A stretch of DNA of 64,000 bases from Phlyctochytrium arcticum. Lineage: Eukaryota; Chytridiomycota; Chytridiomycetes; Chytridiales; Chytridiaceae. Position numbers and translations under genes: made by a program. A model generated the notes under the pieces. That model saw only the letters and a list, made by a program, of their open reading frames with translations, was not told the DNA's origin and did no database searches. Positions 54,425 through 64,000 of this stretch are shown in pieces. The stretch is from the NCBI GenBank assembly GCA_025602905.1, contig JAHLKI010000018.1, positions 186,001-250,000 on the forward strand, in the 5' to 3' direction. How positions within the stretch are numbered: the first letter of the stretch is position 1; each line of letters opens with the position of its first letter.

Positions 54425-56336
54425 ATGGCTACCGAAGATGGAACATACGTGTGCAACAAGACTTCCTTTCGAAAGGCCTTCGCTTTCCCTCTCAATGAAG
54501 AGTACCACCAGAAGATATGGATGCTCACGAAAACTTGCCACGAACTAGTCGTTCATGCCACCCATGTGTTCAAGCTCTACTACCTCCATCACGCAGATTA
54601 CGATCCGTACTATGGAGACGTACACAAAGTATCTTCGGTGATTCTCTACTTGCTTAACGATGACTTCAAACCAAAAGCTGCTGAAGACGAAGCATTTGTC
54701 AAGGAGATGCGATTCACCATAGCCCGATATTGCAATCTAGTGAAAACTTTCCAACAACCCAAACTCAAGAACTTTCAGCAACTGAACACGTATCTTACCC
54801 GCACAATGACAACGAATGTGCTGGTCAATGTTCAGGAACACTTTTCACAAATGGCTTCCCGCTACGTGAACACTGTGCTGAAGATCAAAGAAAAACTCAA
54901 GCAACTGCGAGGCAACAAAGAAGCTCTCAAGGCTTATCGCGCACGCCTTCGCTATGTCAAAGCAATATGCTTGAGAAACAGTGAACCTGATCTAAAAAAC
55001 CCACTTTTTCCGATTGAAGAGCAGCTCGTCGACGAATTCGGTTACATCCTTCCATACGACGAAGTTCAAGATTACCCGCTGTGCTACAACCTCGTGGCTC
55101 AAAACTCAAAGTTTCGTACCGGCATACTGTCGGCTAGCCGCGTCTATGGAAGCGCGTGGTTTACCGTTATTCTCCGCACTCCCTCTTCGGCGAAGATTAT
55201 CAATGGCCCATCTTCCTATTGATACGAAGATCCTTTGCCAGAATATACTGGGCCGAAGCGATCTCATTAAAACGATGTGTTTGGATAAGGAGCTTCACTG
55301 GGGAAATGTGTTTCGTGTCAACAGCAAGGCATTCAAACCACGTAAAGGGTATCGCTTCGCCGGACGGATTACTACAGACTGCACGTCGGTCACAGTGTAC
55401 TTTGAGAAAGACCTGTACGATAAGAATGGAAAACCGCGGAAACCAACAACCAAGAAGAAACGGAAACGGGAATCTCCGAACGATCACTCTGCAGGTGGTG
55501 GACTGTACTTTCAGGATCACTTACCCAACATCAAAAATAAGCCGAACTTCGTGGTTGCGGATCCCAACAAACGGGATCTCCTCTATTGTCGGGATCCGAA
55601 CGGCAAGCAACTGCGATATACGAGTATGCAGCGAAGGCTCGAAAGTGGCACCAAGAAGTACACACGTATCATCGACAAACAAAGAACGGAAGGAGGTTAC
55701 GCGGCCTGGGAATCGATGATCCCAACCTTCAAGACAATGCAACTGGACGCGTACGAGACCTACCTTCAAGCCCGATGTGATTTAGTTCCGAAGCTACAAC
55801 CGTTTTACGACCTGCCTATGCATAACAAATTCAAGTGGAATCGTCACATCAACATACAGCGCAGCGAGCAGAAGTTCATAACCAACTTTCGCAGGAAGTT
55901 CGGAGGTGAGGCAGTGATGATTATGGGCGACTGGAGCGATGCAGGAAGAACATTGCGGTATCAAACCTCATCCAAGACAGCTGGGTGGCGGAAGACGTTC
56001 AAGCAGCACAAGGTGGACTGCTACCTCATCGACGAGTACAGAACCTCGCAACGGTGCGCCACTTGCGAGGAAAAGGTTAGTCCAATGCTGTACCGACAGA
56101 GCCCTCGCCCTTGGATAAGGAAGAAGGCATCGAAGTGGGGCAGCGGAGGAAAGACGTGGAGAGAAGTGCATGGATTGCTATGTTGTAACAACATCAATTG
56201 TACGCAGCAAGGATGCACGATTTGGAACCGTGACGATATGAGCACCAGGAACATGCTCAAGATAGTTGAAGCCATCCTCGATGGCGGCGAACGACCAGCC
56301 AACTATCGGCGCGATTCGAATGACAAACCTTCCTAA
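54425..56336 (+). CDS. Fanzor: eukaryotic TnpB-like RNA-guided nuclease, frameshifted
   Basis: Two overlapping frames make up the protein. Frame 1 (54425-55222) is the helical N-terminal lobe. Frame 2, one base later, carries the catalytic half to 56336. RuvC-I is FVVADPNKRDLLY with its Asp at 55560-55562. An IDEYRTSQRC stretch gives a Glu (56034-56036) just before the zinc finger, which fits the displaced RuvC-II Glu known for Fanzors. The zinc finger has CATC and CCNNINC pairs. RuvC-III is WNRDDMSTRNML with Asp at 56232-56234. All three acidic residues are present. Fanzors cut DNA chosen by a guide RNA made from the element's end. The switch of frame lies between about 55110 and 55170, so this copy may be inactive unless the base call is wrong. 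Confidence 0.85.
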
Positions 56337-56352
56337 CCGGTGTACGCCGGTT
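56335..56352 (+). ncRNA. Candidate hairpin of the Fanzor guide RNA (fRNA/omega RNA)
   Basis: A 6-bp stem (aaccgg with ccggtt) and 6-nt loop starts on the last base pair of the stop codon and lies 39 bp inside the right terminal repeat. In TnpB and Fanzor systems the guide scaffold overlaps the 3' end of the gene and runs to the element's right end. The position fits, but the RNA limits cannot be seen from sequence. Confidence 0.4.
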
Positions 56353-56391
56353 ATAACCAAATTAGTGATGTTAGGTAGCGGGAATTGTTAG

Positions 56392-56414
56392 CTAGTCGCA
56401 TTCCCATCTGCCTC
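56392..56414 (-). repeat. Right terminal inverted repeat of the Fanzor element
   Basis: This is the perfect 23-bp partner of 54245-54267. Five bases (cgcac) separate it from the right copy of taaaatagag. Sequence just outside the right end is where a guide would be templated if transcription reads through. Confidence 0.85.
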
Positions 56415-56587
56415 CGCACTAAAATAGAGTCCAAGCGCGGTTTCCCCTTGACGTAAAATACCAAGGGCTTTGCCTTTGCTATATAGTTTCCAGTTGCCGA
56501 AGCCTTCGTTGCAGAAATTCCCCGCGATTGCGTAGGGATAAAGATCACTAGGTCGCCTATAGACGCACGCCGCCTCGGCGGTGCAAG

Positions 56588-58945
56588 ATGCTCCCAAACT
56601 TGCTTTCAAGTGCTCACACTACCCTTCCGACGTCCCTTCCGCCGGTTTCTTCAGAAACCCCACCACCTGCTGCAAGCTTACATTCCCAATGGCCGCTGGA
56701 TCGGCCTGCTGAAGATAACGGCGACAGCGGAGACAACAACAGCAGTATCGACATCGACGAAACTGGTAATACCGATAGCATTGGTTCTGTCGGTGGCGAA
56801 AATTCCCTCTTTCCTAGCGGAGAAACTAGTCATATGAACCTGGAACACAATTTTCACGATTCCGAAGACCTTGTCGGTGTACTGAGTACTCCGCCGTCAG
56901 ACGGCGACGCAGAGGACGATGATTACTTCTATTACAATCCTGATCCACTTATGACCACCGTTGACCACGAAAATCTCATTGATGCCACTCTACAAGATGA
57001 TACATATCATCGCCGGAAGCGCAGGAGGAGGCGGGTTTTACGTCTTCCACCAGAAGTGTTGACGCAGGTGCTCCGATTTGCGTATTCCAATTCAAGACGC
57101 CAGTTTCTCAATAATGCATTGGTGAGCAAAGAGTGGGCGGGCTGTGCGCTGCCAGTGCTATGGGAAAGGATTGCACCACGGAGGTTCGTTGCTCAACCTA
57201 TAGCAGCATGTTTCCACTATGTTAATTAACTTGGTTTCATTTCAGCAATTTTCCGTTATCACTTATTGTACGCTCCTTGGATCGGCTATGGCGGACGCTA
57301 TCTATGCCCAACACCAGTCATGATTACGCTTCATTCCCACGCGCAGTTGCTGTACAGTTGCACCTAAAAATAATGAGTTTGTCTCACGGCGTGTGGTGGA
57401 AGAGTTTTCACGTATAGTAGAGGTAGTGTCAAAAAGTCCGCACCGTGCCGGTCCGGATACACTGACATTAGTTTTAGTTGGTTCCCGGAATCATCAAGTG
57501 TTTTCCGCGTGTGAAAGATTTGGGGCTAACGCTACGGGTAGAGGAGCCCACCATTCCCCTTCAAGCCACTGCAACGGCATTTTTGGAGAGGCTGATTCGT
57601 GTCCCGCCACCTGCTACATCACTTTGGTTAAAGCTGGCTGGGGTAGCCGTTCTAGACTCACAATGTGCAGCACTTGCGGAGCGCTTTGGGCAAGTTATTA
57701 CCGACTTCCATTTGACCAAGTGCATGGGTTGCACTGCTTCGGGCTTGCGCTACTTTCTAAGGGTAAGTCAACGTATGGCTGTATATTGAGTGATTACGAT
57801 TACGAGACTGACATTTTCGGTATTACAAGAGAGCGCCGAAGTTGCAGAGTTTAGCGTTATATATACCATCATTGCATGATCAACTACTCGGGACCATCGC
57901 GCAGCACAATAATCAGTTAATGGATCTTTGGCTGGACCTCCCGATGGAGGAAGGTGCACAGCCGAACGACGACGAGTCCCTTCGCAGCTTTTGTACCGAT
58001 CTTCGGACGCTCATGCAACGGAGCACCCGCTTGCGGCGGCTGCGTTTGAGAGGTGTTCCATTGGCGCCGGATCGTGCTCATCAGATGCTGCAGACAGTCA
58101 GTGAAGAGGGCCGAGAGCTTCGATCATTGAGCGTACTAGTATGGCCTCCTGCACCCATGGGCATGGATATACAATGCGTCAACTTCATGAATCTCAACAA
58201 ACTCATCATCTCAAGCAATAGCAGGATGTCGAATGATTTTGTTACAGCTGTTGCCCGCGGATGCCCTCATCTTACTTATCTAGACTCGGGTCGTACTCGA
58301 ATCGATGATTTCTGTGTTGCAGAACTCGCATTACGATGCCCGTACCTTGAGTTTTTTGACATTTCACGCTGTGCAAGCCCAACTGTGCAATGCCTTACTA
58401 GCCTTGCCCGGCATTCCAAAAATCTTACGGAACTGGATGTCTCCTTTTGTCCCAAAGTTTTGCGTTCAGAGGATGTGGTGCCATTTTTGCACTTGTGCGT
58501 GGGATGCCCGAGGTTGAAGCGCTTTAGCATCGACTATCCTCCAGCGGGAGGTATGGTAGCGGCAGATCCTCAACCGGCCGATGTGGGCACTGCATCAGAA
58601 ACCGTGCGGCTGCTATATTCCCGCTTCGGGACTATTAGTGGCGACACGGCTGAGCGTAAAAGGATCTTGAACCTTCAGCTCATGAGAGAGAGCTGGATTG
58701 AAACATGGCGGCGTATGAGAGATCAAGATGGGGTCCGCTCTGACGACCCCAACGGGCTTTCAGGCATGATGTTTATTGGAGGATCTATTCGACCAACTGC
58801 CGCGGAAGAGGAAGCTAGCTTCTTGAGCGACGATTTGCGTGATCAGGCCATCGTGCATTGGTGGATGGACGATGTAAAGCGCGTTCTGGAGGGTGATGAA
58901 ACAAGTATTGTGGGCGATCTTTTAGAATTTGTGCCACCTACTTAG
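56588..58945 (+). CDS. F-box and leucine-rich-repeat protein
   Basis: The first exon encodes a long acidic, Ser/Thr-rich disordered part, a basic patch (RRKRRRRRVLRLPPEVL) and an F-box (RLPPEVLTQVLRFAYSN, VSKEWAGCALPVLWERI). After introns come leucine-rich repeats of the cysteine-containing type (CPHLTYLDSGRTRIDDFCV, LALRCPYLEFFDISRC, SLARHSKNLTELDVSFCPK, CVGCPRLKRFSIDYPP). The F-box binds SKP1 in an SCF ubiquitin ligase while the repeats pick the substrate, which cannot be inferred here. The end is LLEFVPPT. Two or three introns lie between 57185 and 57840. It begins 159 bp after the Fanzor element. Confidence 0.9.
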
Positions 58946-59042
58946 GAAACGCCGAATTGTATACCCTGATCTTTATTTGTATTTTTCCATTACATATGAT
59001 ACTGAAAATCTCAGCGACTTTCCACTTTGCCCACAAACCCCG

Positions 59043-61190
59043 CTATATTTTTCTCTTTGGGATCAGCGTTGCCGGGAGTGTCTCCGGGAGCTCAGTCCAT
59101 CCCTTTTTCTGTATGTCACAGAGATGCATTGCCACCACGAACTCGTCGATGTCCAAGTAACCATCTGATTTCGCGAATACTGTTATGCCGTGCGAAAACT
59201 ATCAATTTGTGAATTCTAGAAATACCTTGTGTCCAATCCGCTAATTTCCAAACTTTATGCAGAAGGGCCGGTTCGAGACCTGTGCCCTCAAGTATTGATT
59301 TGGCGTTTGCTCCAGACAGTCGGGCATCGGGTCCCGCGACCGCTCGAAATTGGTCCGCATATTTCCGGCGATCAATCAACTCTAAAGTAAGCGAGTCAGA
59401 CGCTATAATTACTCAAACAGAATATTAGAATCAATGTACCAAAGCGCCATAGATCTTCCGATGTTGCTTTTGGAGACTCAACCGCGTTTTCAAAAGGATT
59501 GCGCTCGGGGGCAGCAATATGAGAATGAGAAGACGGATAGTCTGCCATTAGCTTTGGGAAGTCAATTGACAGCGCCTAATAAGACCCTTCTCCTTAGTGC
59601 TCGTACAATTAGCGAAATCAAAGTACGGCCAAACCTCATTAACATCTTTGAGCATTTTCTCGTTTAGTTTGGCAAACTTCTCCAACTTAAATAGTGACAA
59701 ATGTTCCTTAAATTTTTCGGGATCTGGGAAATCACCCCGCGTAAGTCCATGCATCCGCTCTAATTTCACAAACTCGGCTTCCAGGTTGGTTATCAAACTA
59801 TCTTGTTTATCTTTCCGACCAAAAAAGCTTGGCATCTCTTGTCGCAGGTGTGCAATGATCAATGCATGTACCTAGCACGTTCCTTGCATTAGATTTTCTT
59901 TGAATTGGACAATGGCGTGAGACTCACACCTTTGCCATTCTTGTGCGCTTGACAATCTCATTGATCTTTCGAACGACAGCGTTGCGTGGTAACTGCTTTA
60001 GATCTTGTAGTAGGTCGCGGTGTTCGGCTTGCAATAAATTGATGCAATCAGTATTTTGAGGGGGATTGTCCCAGAAGGATCCAATGTCTGATTATCAATG
60101 GAAGTTAAGCCCGATGCTCAACAAATGGATGGATTTTCTGGTACATACAAACACGGGAGACCTCCGGTGTTCCCAGGACCTTCCCCAAGGACCACATTAA
60201 GGCGCCATATCTCAAGGGGGAAGAGATGTCAGCATTCACCCGTCTCAAGACATGAGTGACTTTTGAAGTGCACATACACACGCATAAGCTGCTGTCCGGT
60301 GACCATATCTGCTTTATTGAGAACAACTCGGATCTTCTCGTCGTTGCCTTTCAGGGCGATAATTGCTCGTTTGAACTCATCCGATATATCCAATTTGTGT
60401 GCATCGAAAAGTAGCAAAATGAGATCAGAGCGCCCGGCGAACCATTCGACGACAGAAGTGAAGTCGTACGAACGTCCCACACTCTGCTTTTCCCCGCTGA
60501 GAATGCCGGGCGTGTCGATGATGATGACGTTCTCGAGCACTGGCGAATTGACCAACGAAACCTGGTGGCGGTCAAAGGACACGTTTTAGGAAAGACACGC
60601 ATGGGCAAAGCAAAGGAAGGATCACACCCAATGAGAATACCTGGAACTTTTGCAAAAAGGCGGATCCAAACCGGGTCATTGCTGTAAAAGGGAGATCGGC
60701 GCTTACAGCAGCCGCATTCCCAGGGATGATACGCTCATCACCATTCATAACTGCCACGAATCTATCCGTCTGAGTGCAGCGAAGACTGAATTAAATCCTT
60801 GCGATCATAATCAGGAGCAGCATAAATTTACCGTTGGTTCAGGTCCAATGTGCATCCCAGGGTATTCTTTGTCCAGAATGTACTTGACAAATGTGGATTT
60901 TCCTACACTATATTGTCCAATCAACAAAACCATGGGCTTTGCTTCAATGTCTGCATCTGTCAAGTATGGAGAATGGAACTGCTCAAAATTATAAGTTTGC
61001 TCCAAGGGTCGGATCTTATTCTGAGGTTGGGGCGATTTAATGCTTTAGATTCATGGCAGTTAGTGGGCAAAGAACAGCTCACGCACTTTGTAAATTTTCT
61101 TAAGATTGCTGATGATGTCGTTAAGCTCAGGCTTTCCTCCTAGTTGGGCTTGTGAACTTTTGGGCGAGAGTTTGACTTTGCTCTTCCCCG
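59043..61190 (-). CDS. EH-domain-containing dynamin-like ATPase (EHD)
   Basis: Reading leftward: an N-terminal helix [20 protein letters not shown], then [10 protein letters not shown], the P-loop [24 protein letters not shown], the switch IIIDTPGIL followed by [12 protein letters not shown], and NKADMV. Helical parts follow ([20 protein letters not shown] and onward). The C-terminal EH domain is [20 protein letters not shown], then [20 protein letters not shown] with a calcium-type loop. EHD proteins bind ATP, coat membrane tubules and act in endocytic recycling. The domain order is classical. The exact start codon is unresolved near 61190-61260, and the exons are joined by short introns. 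Convergent with the F-box gene. Confidence 0.9.
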
Positions 61191-61743
61191 GTCTGGCAAT
61201 GTTGCAAACGTCAGTGCTCTCCAGTATTACTGGAACAGTTTACGCAAGGCTAACTTAATAGATCTAGTTGGTAGCGGCGGCAGACTTGCCCCGGTGGCTG
61301 ATGGTGAATCGGGCATGATATGAGTATGTTAAATTTCAACGGTGGTTTCGGCCAGCATTCCCACAAGTGACCCAGACCAACGCGTCGAGCCATTATTACG
61401 TGATGCGTTTCCCACAAAAAACATGTTTTGTGCCGAATGCGACTGAGATCCTGACTGACATCGAACCTCCAAAAGTTGTCGCCCTCAAAACCCATGAGCC
61501 CCCATTAATCCAATATCGGAATAATCTGGAAAACGAGTGCTGGCAACGGTGCCCGAGATGGTTTACTAGAGATAAACAATATCGTCAAAGAGAACTCAGA
61601 CTTTAAGGGCGTTGCATGGCCAGTGTTGCTACATGAAAGCCAAATCACTTTAGTCGGGGACGACGATTATGATGCTCGGAGAGGGTGACAACGAAGGGAA
61701 GTTATAAAATCACTCATGTTTTGCTGTCATTTAAAGTCTCTGG

Positions 61744-62130
61744 CTAAACCACAGTCATTTTTCCAAGTTCGGACCGGTGGATGGCCTTTTCTCCAGATCC
61801 GTGCTTGAGAAAGTCTGTCGTGTACCGCACCCGTTGCACGGTTAGGGATTCGGCGTCAACTGGGCACTTGAATTGCAGGTCGCCAGTTCTTCTCCAAGAA
61901 CTCGTTTGAGACTGATGATGAAAACGTTGGGTTCGCGCTGATTTGTGTGCTGTTTGTTCAATACTTCTAGCGCCAACTTCCAGACTATGCGCTCTGCTTG
62001 CAACATCTCTTGAAGCCTGGACTTTGCTTACGAGTAGACGGGATGTGCAGTTCCTATACTTGCGCTGTACGTGATCATCAAGTACTTTTGCGACCTTGAC
62101 AACCGAGGAACAGGTTCCGATAGGAGTTCG
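61744..62130 (-). other. Open frame of 128 codons without a start codon
   Basis: The minus strand is open from a stop at 62131 to a TAG at 61744, with no ATG, GTG or TTG in frame. It would read KVAKVLDDHVQRKYRN early, WRRTGDLQFKCPVDAESLTV later and end HRSELGKMTVV. It could be the last exon of an unrecognised gene, or chance. I cannot place upstream exons with confidence. Confidence 0.25.
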
Positions 62131-62415
62131 TCAGGGGTGCTGGGCCTGCTGCCGTTGCACGAACACTTTACGTTTTACCATCGTCTGGTATCGCTGGTGG
62201 AGGAGCAGAAATCATACTGCTCTGACAGTGTTTACGGTTGACCTTTCGCGCGGCACGGCATGCGATGCAATAGGTTGTCAGAAAAGCACCTCATTCCAGC
62301 CATGACTCCATCCTCGGCCAGAAGTTTGGCGCGATGATGACGATGGGGACGGAGTAGCAACTCGTTGCTGCGTTACTGAGAGGTTACACATGCGCCCATA
62401 GCAGGTTGTTTTTCT

Positions 62416-62688
62416 TCAGAAACACTCTGCGATCGCCCGCCGCAGCGTATGGCCGGCAAATGTTCGCCTGGTCCGTGTTGAATTACTGAATTTTCCCACG
62501 CCAACGGTGGTGAAATGGCGATAAAGTCCGGCTAAGACTCGCAACAAATTCCGATCAATGTTTTTGACGAGTGCAAAGATGAGCGATTGGTTGTGGTGTT
62601 CGACGCCCCAATGGTCCTGTGGACTGCATTCCCCATTCCCCTTCCGCTGCGCCACGTGTGATAGTCGCACGTTTTGACGTTTTATCAT
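62416..62688 (-). CDS. Hypothetical exon or small ORF, 90 aa
   Basis: This minus-strand frame starts MIKRQNVRLSHVAQRKGNGE and has a hydrophobic helix (SLIFALVKNIDRNLLRVLAG). It lies upstream of the start-less frame at 61744-62130 and could belong to the same spliced gene. No family is recognised. Confidence 0.25.
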   Translation of the reverse strand: MIKRQNVRLSHVAQRKGNGECSPQDHWGVEHHNQSLIFALVKNIDRNLLRVLAGLYRHFTTVGVGKFSNSTRTRRTFAGHTLRRAIAECF

Positions 62689-63047
62689 ACTAGCTCCTGG
62701 CGAGCCTTTTTCTCATGTATAAAGAGGAGACGCGGGAGAGAATTTCCCTGCCGCTTTTTTCTGACATGTCATGCGAGAACCACATGTTTTCTAGTCTGAA
62801 TATTTCTTACTGCGCAATAGATAGATTGTTCACTAGAATTGCCGCATCTCACAGTATCTCCCCGCCTGGGACCCTGTTGAGAATTGAAGATAGGCAGGCA
62901 CAGTCCTCCACAAACAACATAAATTCTATCGCAATTACCAGGGTTTGAATGACCCGAAAGCGCGTAAACGAACTAGTTGACACAATGGTGGTGTGTCGTG
63001 CACACGAATCTACCCAAAATCGGACCACTATGAATTTCTCTTCACAA

Positions 63048-64000
63048 TCAATCAAAAAGAGCCTTCTCTGCTATTTCGCAGATAATTCTACGTCGGAAAT
63101 AGGGCATTTGCGTCCCATCAAAGTCAAACGTACGTCCACTTGCCAGGTAGTACATAAACATGCAGCTAAACACACCGCAGTCGTTACCATTCAACTGGAA
63201 AGGAGTAGCCTAAAATCACCACTCATTTTTAAAAAGATATTTCTCCCAGAGCATGAAGAAGAACTGACCGATGGTATGAAATCGCTCCACCCGTCTCCAT
63301 TCCATTCCATCTTTTTCTTGTCGCGCATTTCTTGATCAAGATACGAGCGCAACAGCTTAAGAGGTCATATGATTTGAGCAATCGTCCATAGAACTTGAAA
63401 AGGAATGAACGTACGTACCGCAAACACATTTGGTTCCCGGCCGCGTAATGAGTCGTAGTATTCAAATCTGTGTTTCCGAAAGTTGATGGACGCAACAGTC
63501 CAGTGGTTGCCCAAGTGTATCGGGATTATGAGCATATCATATTCAAAAATGTCAATCTAATTGAATTGAAAAGCATGTGAGCAGTGCGGGTGAATAGATT
63601 TGGCAAACCATGCTGACCTTCCGAGTCCATTTGCGCACGAGATTGTAATTCTGACCCAGATATTTGTAAAAAAACGTGTTAAAGCAATGAACCTTTAGCA
63701 TGTCTGGACTTGAGGCATTGCGTTTCATGATCAATTGGCCATAAAAGTTGATGACCTAGTCATTTGATTATAAGTCTCATCCCCTCCGTACAAGATGTCA
63801 ATCTGATTATACCTCATCGTTTAACCAAGAGCCATCTCTCAGCGTATGCAAGTCACGGATTGCGATATCAATATTAAATGCCGATGAGATAATCTTGTTC
63901 AAATTTCGTGTACTCAGTACATCTTCGACCTATTGCTGATTAAGAAACATTCAGAGCTGTCGTATGCGTAACATACCAGCTGTGTTTGTGTTGCTGATAG
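63048..64000 (-). CDS. ULP1/SENP SUMO protease, N-terminus off the window
   Basis: The gene enters from the right edge and reads leftward. Exons give VEDVLSTRNLNK, IAIRDLHTLRDGSWLNDE, then VINFYGQLIMKRN and VHCFNTFFYKYLGQNYNLVR. The catalytic His lies in IIPIHLGNHWTVASI, the Asp in FEYYDSLRG, and the Cys in FQLNGNDCGVFSC. The triad is complete and the C-terminus (RRRIICEIAEKALFD) is present. Joins use GT-AG introns, for example at WLNDE|VINFY and NVFA|LLRSYLDQEM. The enzyme matures SUMO and removes it from targets, usually at the nuclear pore or nucleus. The N-terminal targeting part is missing from the window. Confidence 0.92.

Larger units (their letters stand above)
54238..56429 (+). mobile_element. 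Fanzor-bearing element with terminal inverted repeats
   Basis: A 23-bp perfect inverted repeat marks the ends: 54245-54267 on the left and 56392-56414 on the right (each ends in gcagatgggaatgcgactag on its inward-reading strand). A 10-bp direct repeat, taaaatagag, lies at 54238-54247 and 56420-56429 and may be a target-site duplication, although its left copy overlaps the terminal repeat by 3 bp. The only gene inside is the Fanzor, so mobility would need a transposase supplied in trans. The element is intronless and fits in the short gap between CDT2 and the F-box gene. Confidence 0.8.
61191..63047. other. Stretch with no recognised gene
   Basis: This 1.86-kb stretch lies between the EHD start and the ULP1 stop. 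It holds two suggestive minus-strand open frames, listed separately, and otherwise short frames without motifs. The EHD first exon may lie near 61200-61330. Confidence 0.4.

Overview
The window looks like nuclear DNA of an early-diverging (probably zoosporic, chytrid-like) fungus that carries an endogenous large-DNA-virus-like segment. The cellular part has compact genes with many short GT-AG introns (most about 45-80 bp), and its gene set fits an opisthokont: ATP3, ataxin-2/PBP1, a YANK/STK32 kinase, MED14, RNF10/MAG2, RPL36, the TFIIIC B-block subunit, ECT1, AC40, a class I HDAC, CDT2, an EHD ATPase and a ULP1/SENP protease. The taxon is inference; there is no rRNA or marker that fixes it.

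Region 1 (1 to about 17130) is AT-richer and its genes read without introns. It encodes a tyrosine recombinase (cut by the left edge), a cysteine-rich zinc protein, a small HTH protein, a primase-polymerase/D5-type helicase, a Dam-like methylase, a small coiled-coil/NLS protein, a 1675-residue fibre, a stand-alone response-regulator receiver and several unknown ORFs. TATA boxes lie about 45-70 bp before several starts. A nearly identical 150-bp repeat rich in ctagc motifs flanks the helicase module. This fits a polinton-like, virophage-like or giant-virus-derived insertion; no capsid or packaging gene is in the window, so the class is open. A GC-rich island (about 8340-10020) interrupts it.

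Region 2 (17132-19656) is a junction zone: a perfect palindrome with 32-bp arms and a 1-bp centre, a truncated Ty3/gypsy-type gag-protease on the minus strand with a 72-bp piece duplicated beside its own start, then a shorter palindrome inside a 20-bp direct repeat.

Region 3 (19657-54205) is ordinary host sequence: ATP3(+), ataxin-2(-), YANK kinase(+), a decayed MsrA(-), a coiled-coil protein(+), MED14(-), RNF10(-), RPL36(-), TFIIIC B-block(+), ECT1(-), AC40(+), HDAC(-), CDT2(+). Neighbours are mostly convergent or divergent with short spacers. Transcription (MED14, TFIIIC, AC40, HDAC) and ubiquitin or F-box functions recur, but nothing shows co-regulation.

Region 4 (about 54238-56429) is a 2.2-kb mobile element holding one gene, a Fanzor (eukaryotic TnpB-like RNA-guided nuclease). 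It has 23-bp terminal inverted repeats and a 10-bp flanking direct repeat; the ORF seems to carry one frameshift. Region 5 (56588-64000) returns to host genes: an F-box/LRR protein(+), EHD(-), about 1.9 kb with little recognisable, and a ULP1/SENP SUMO protease(-) cut by the right edge.
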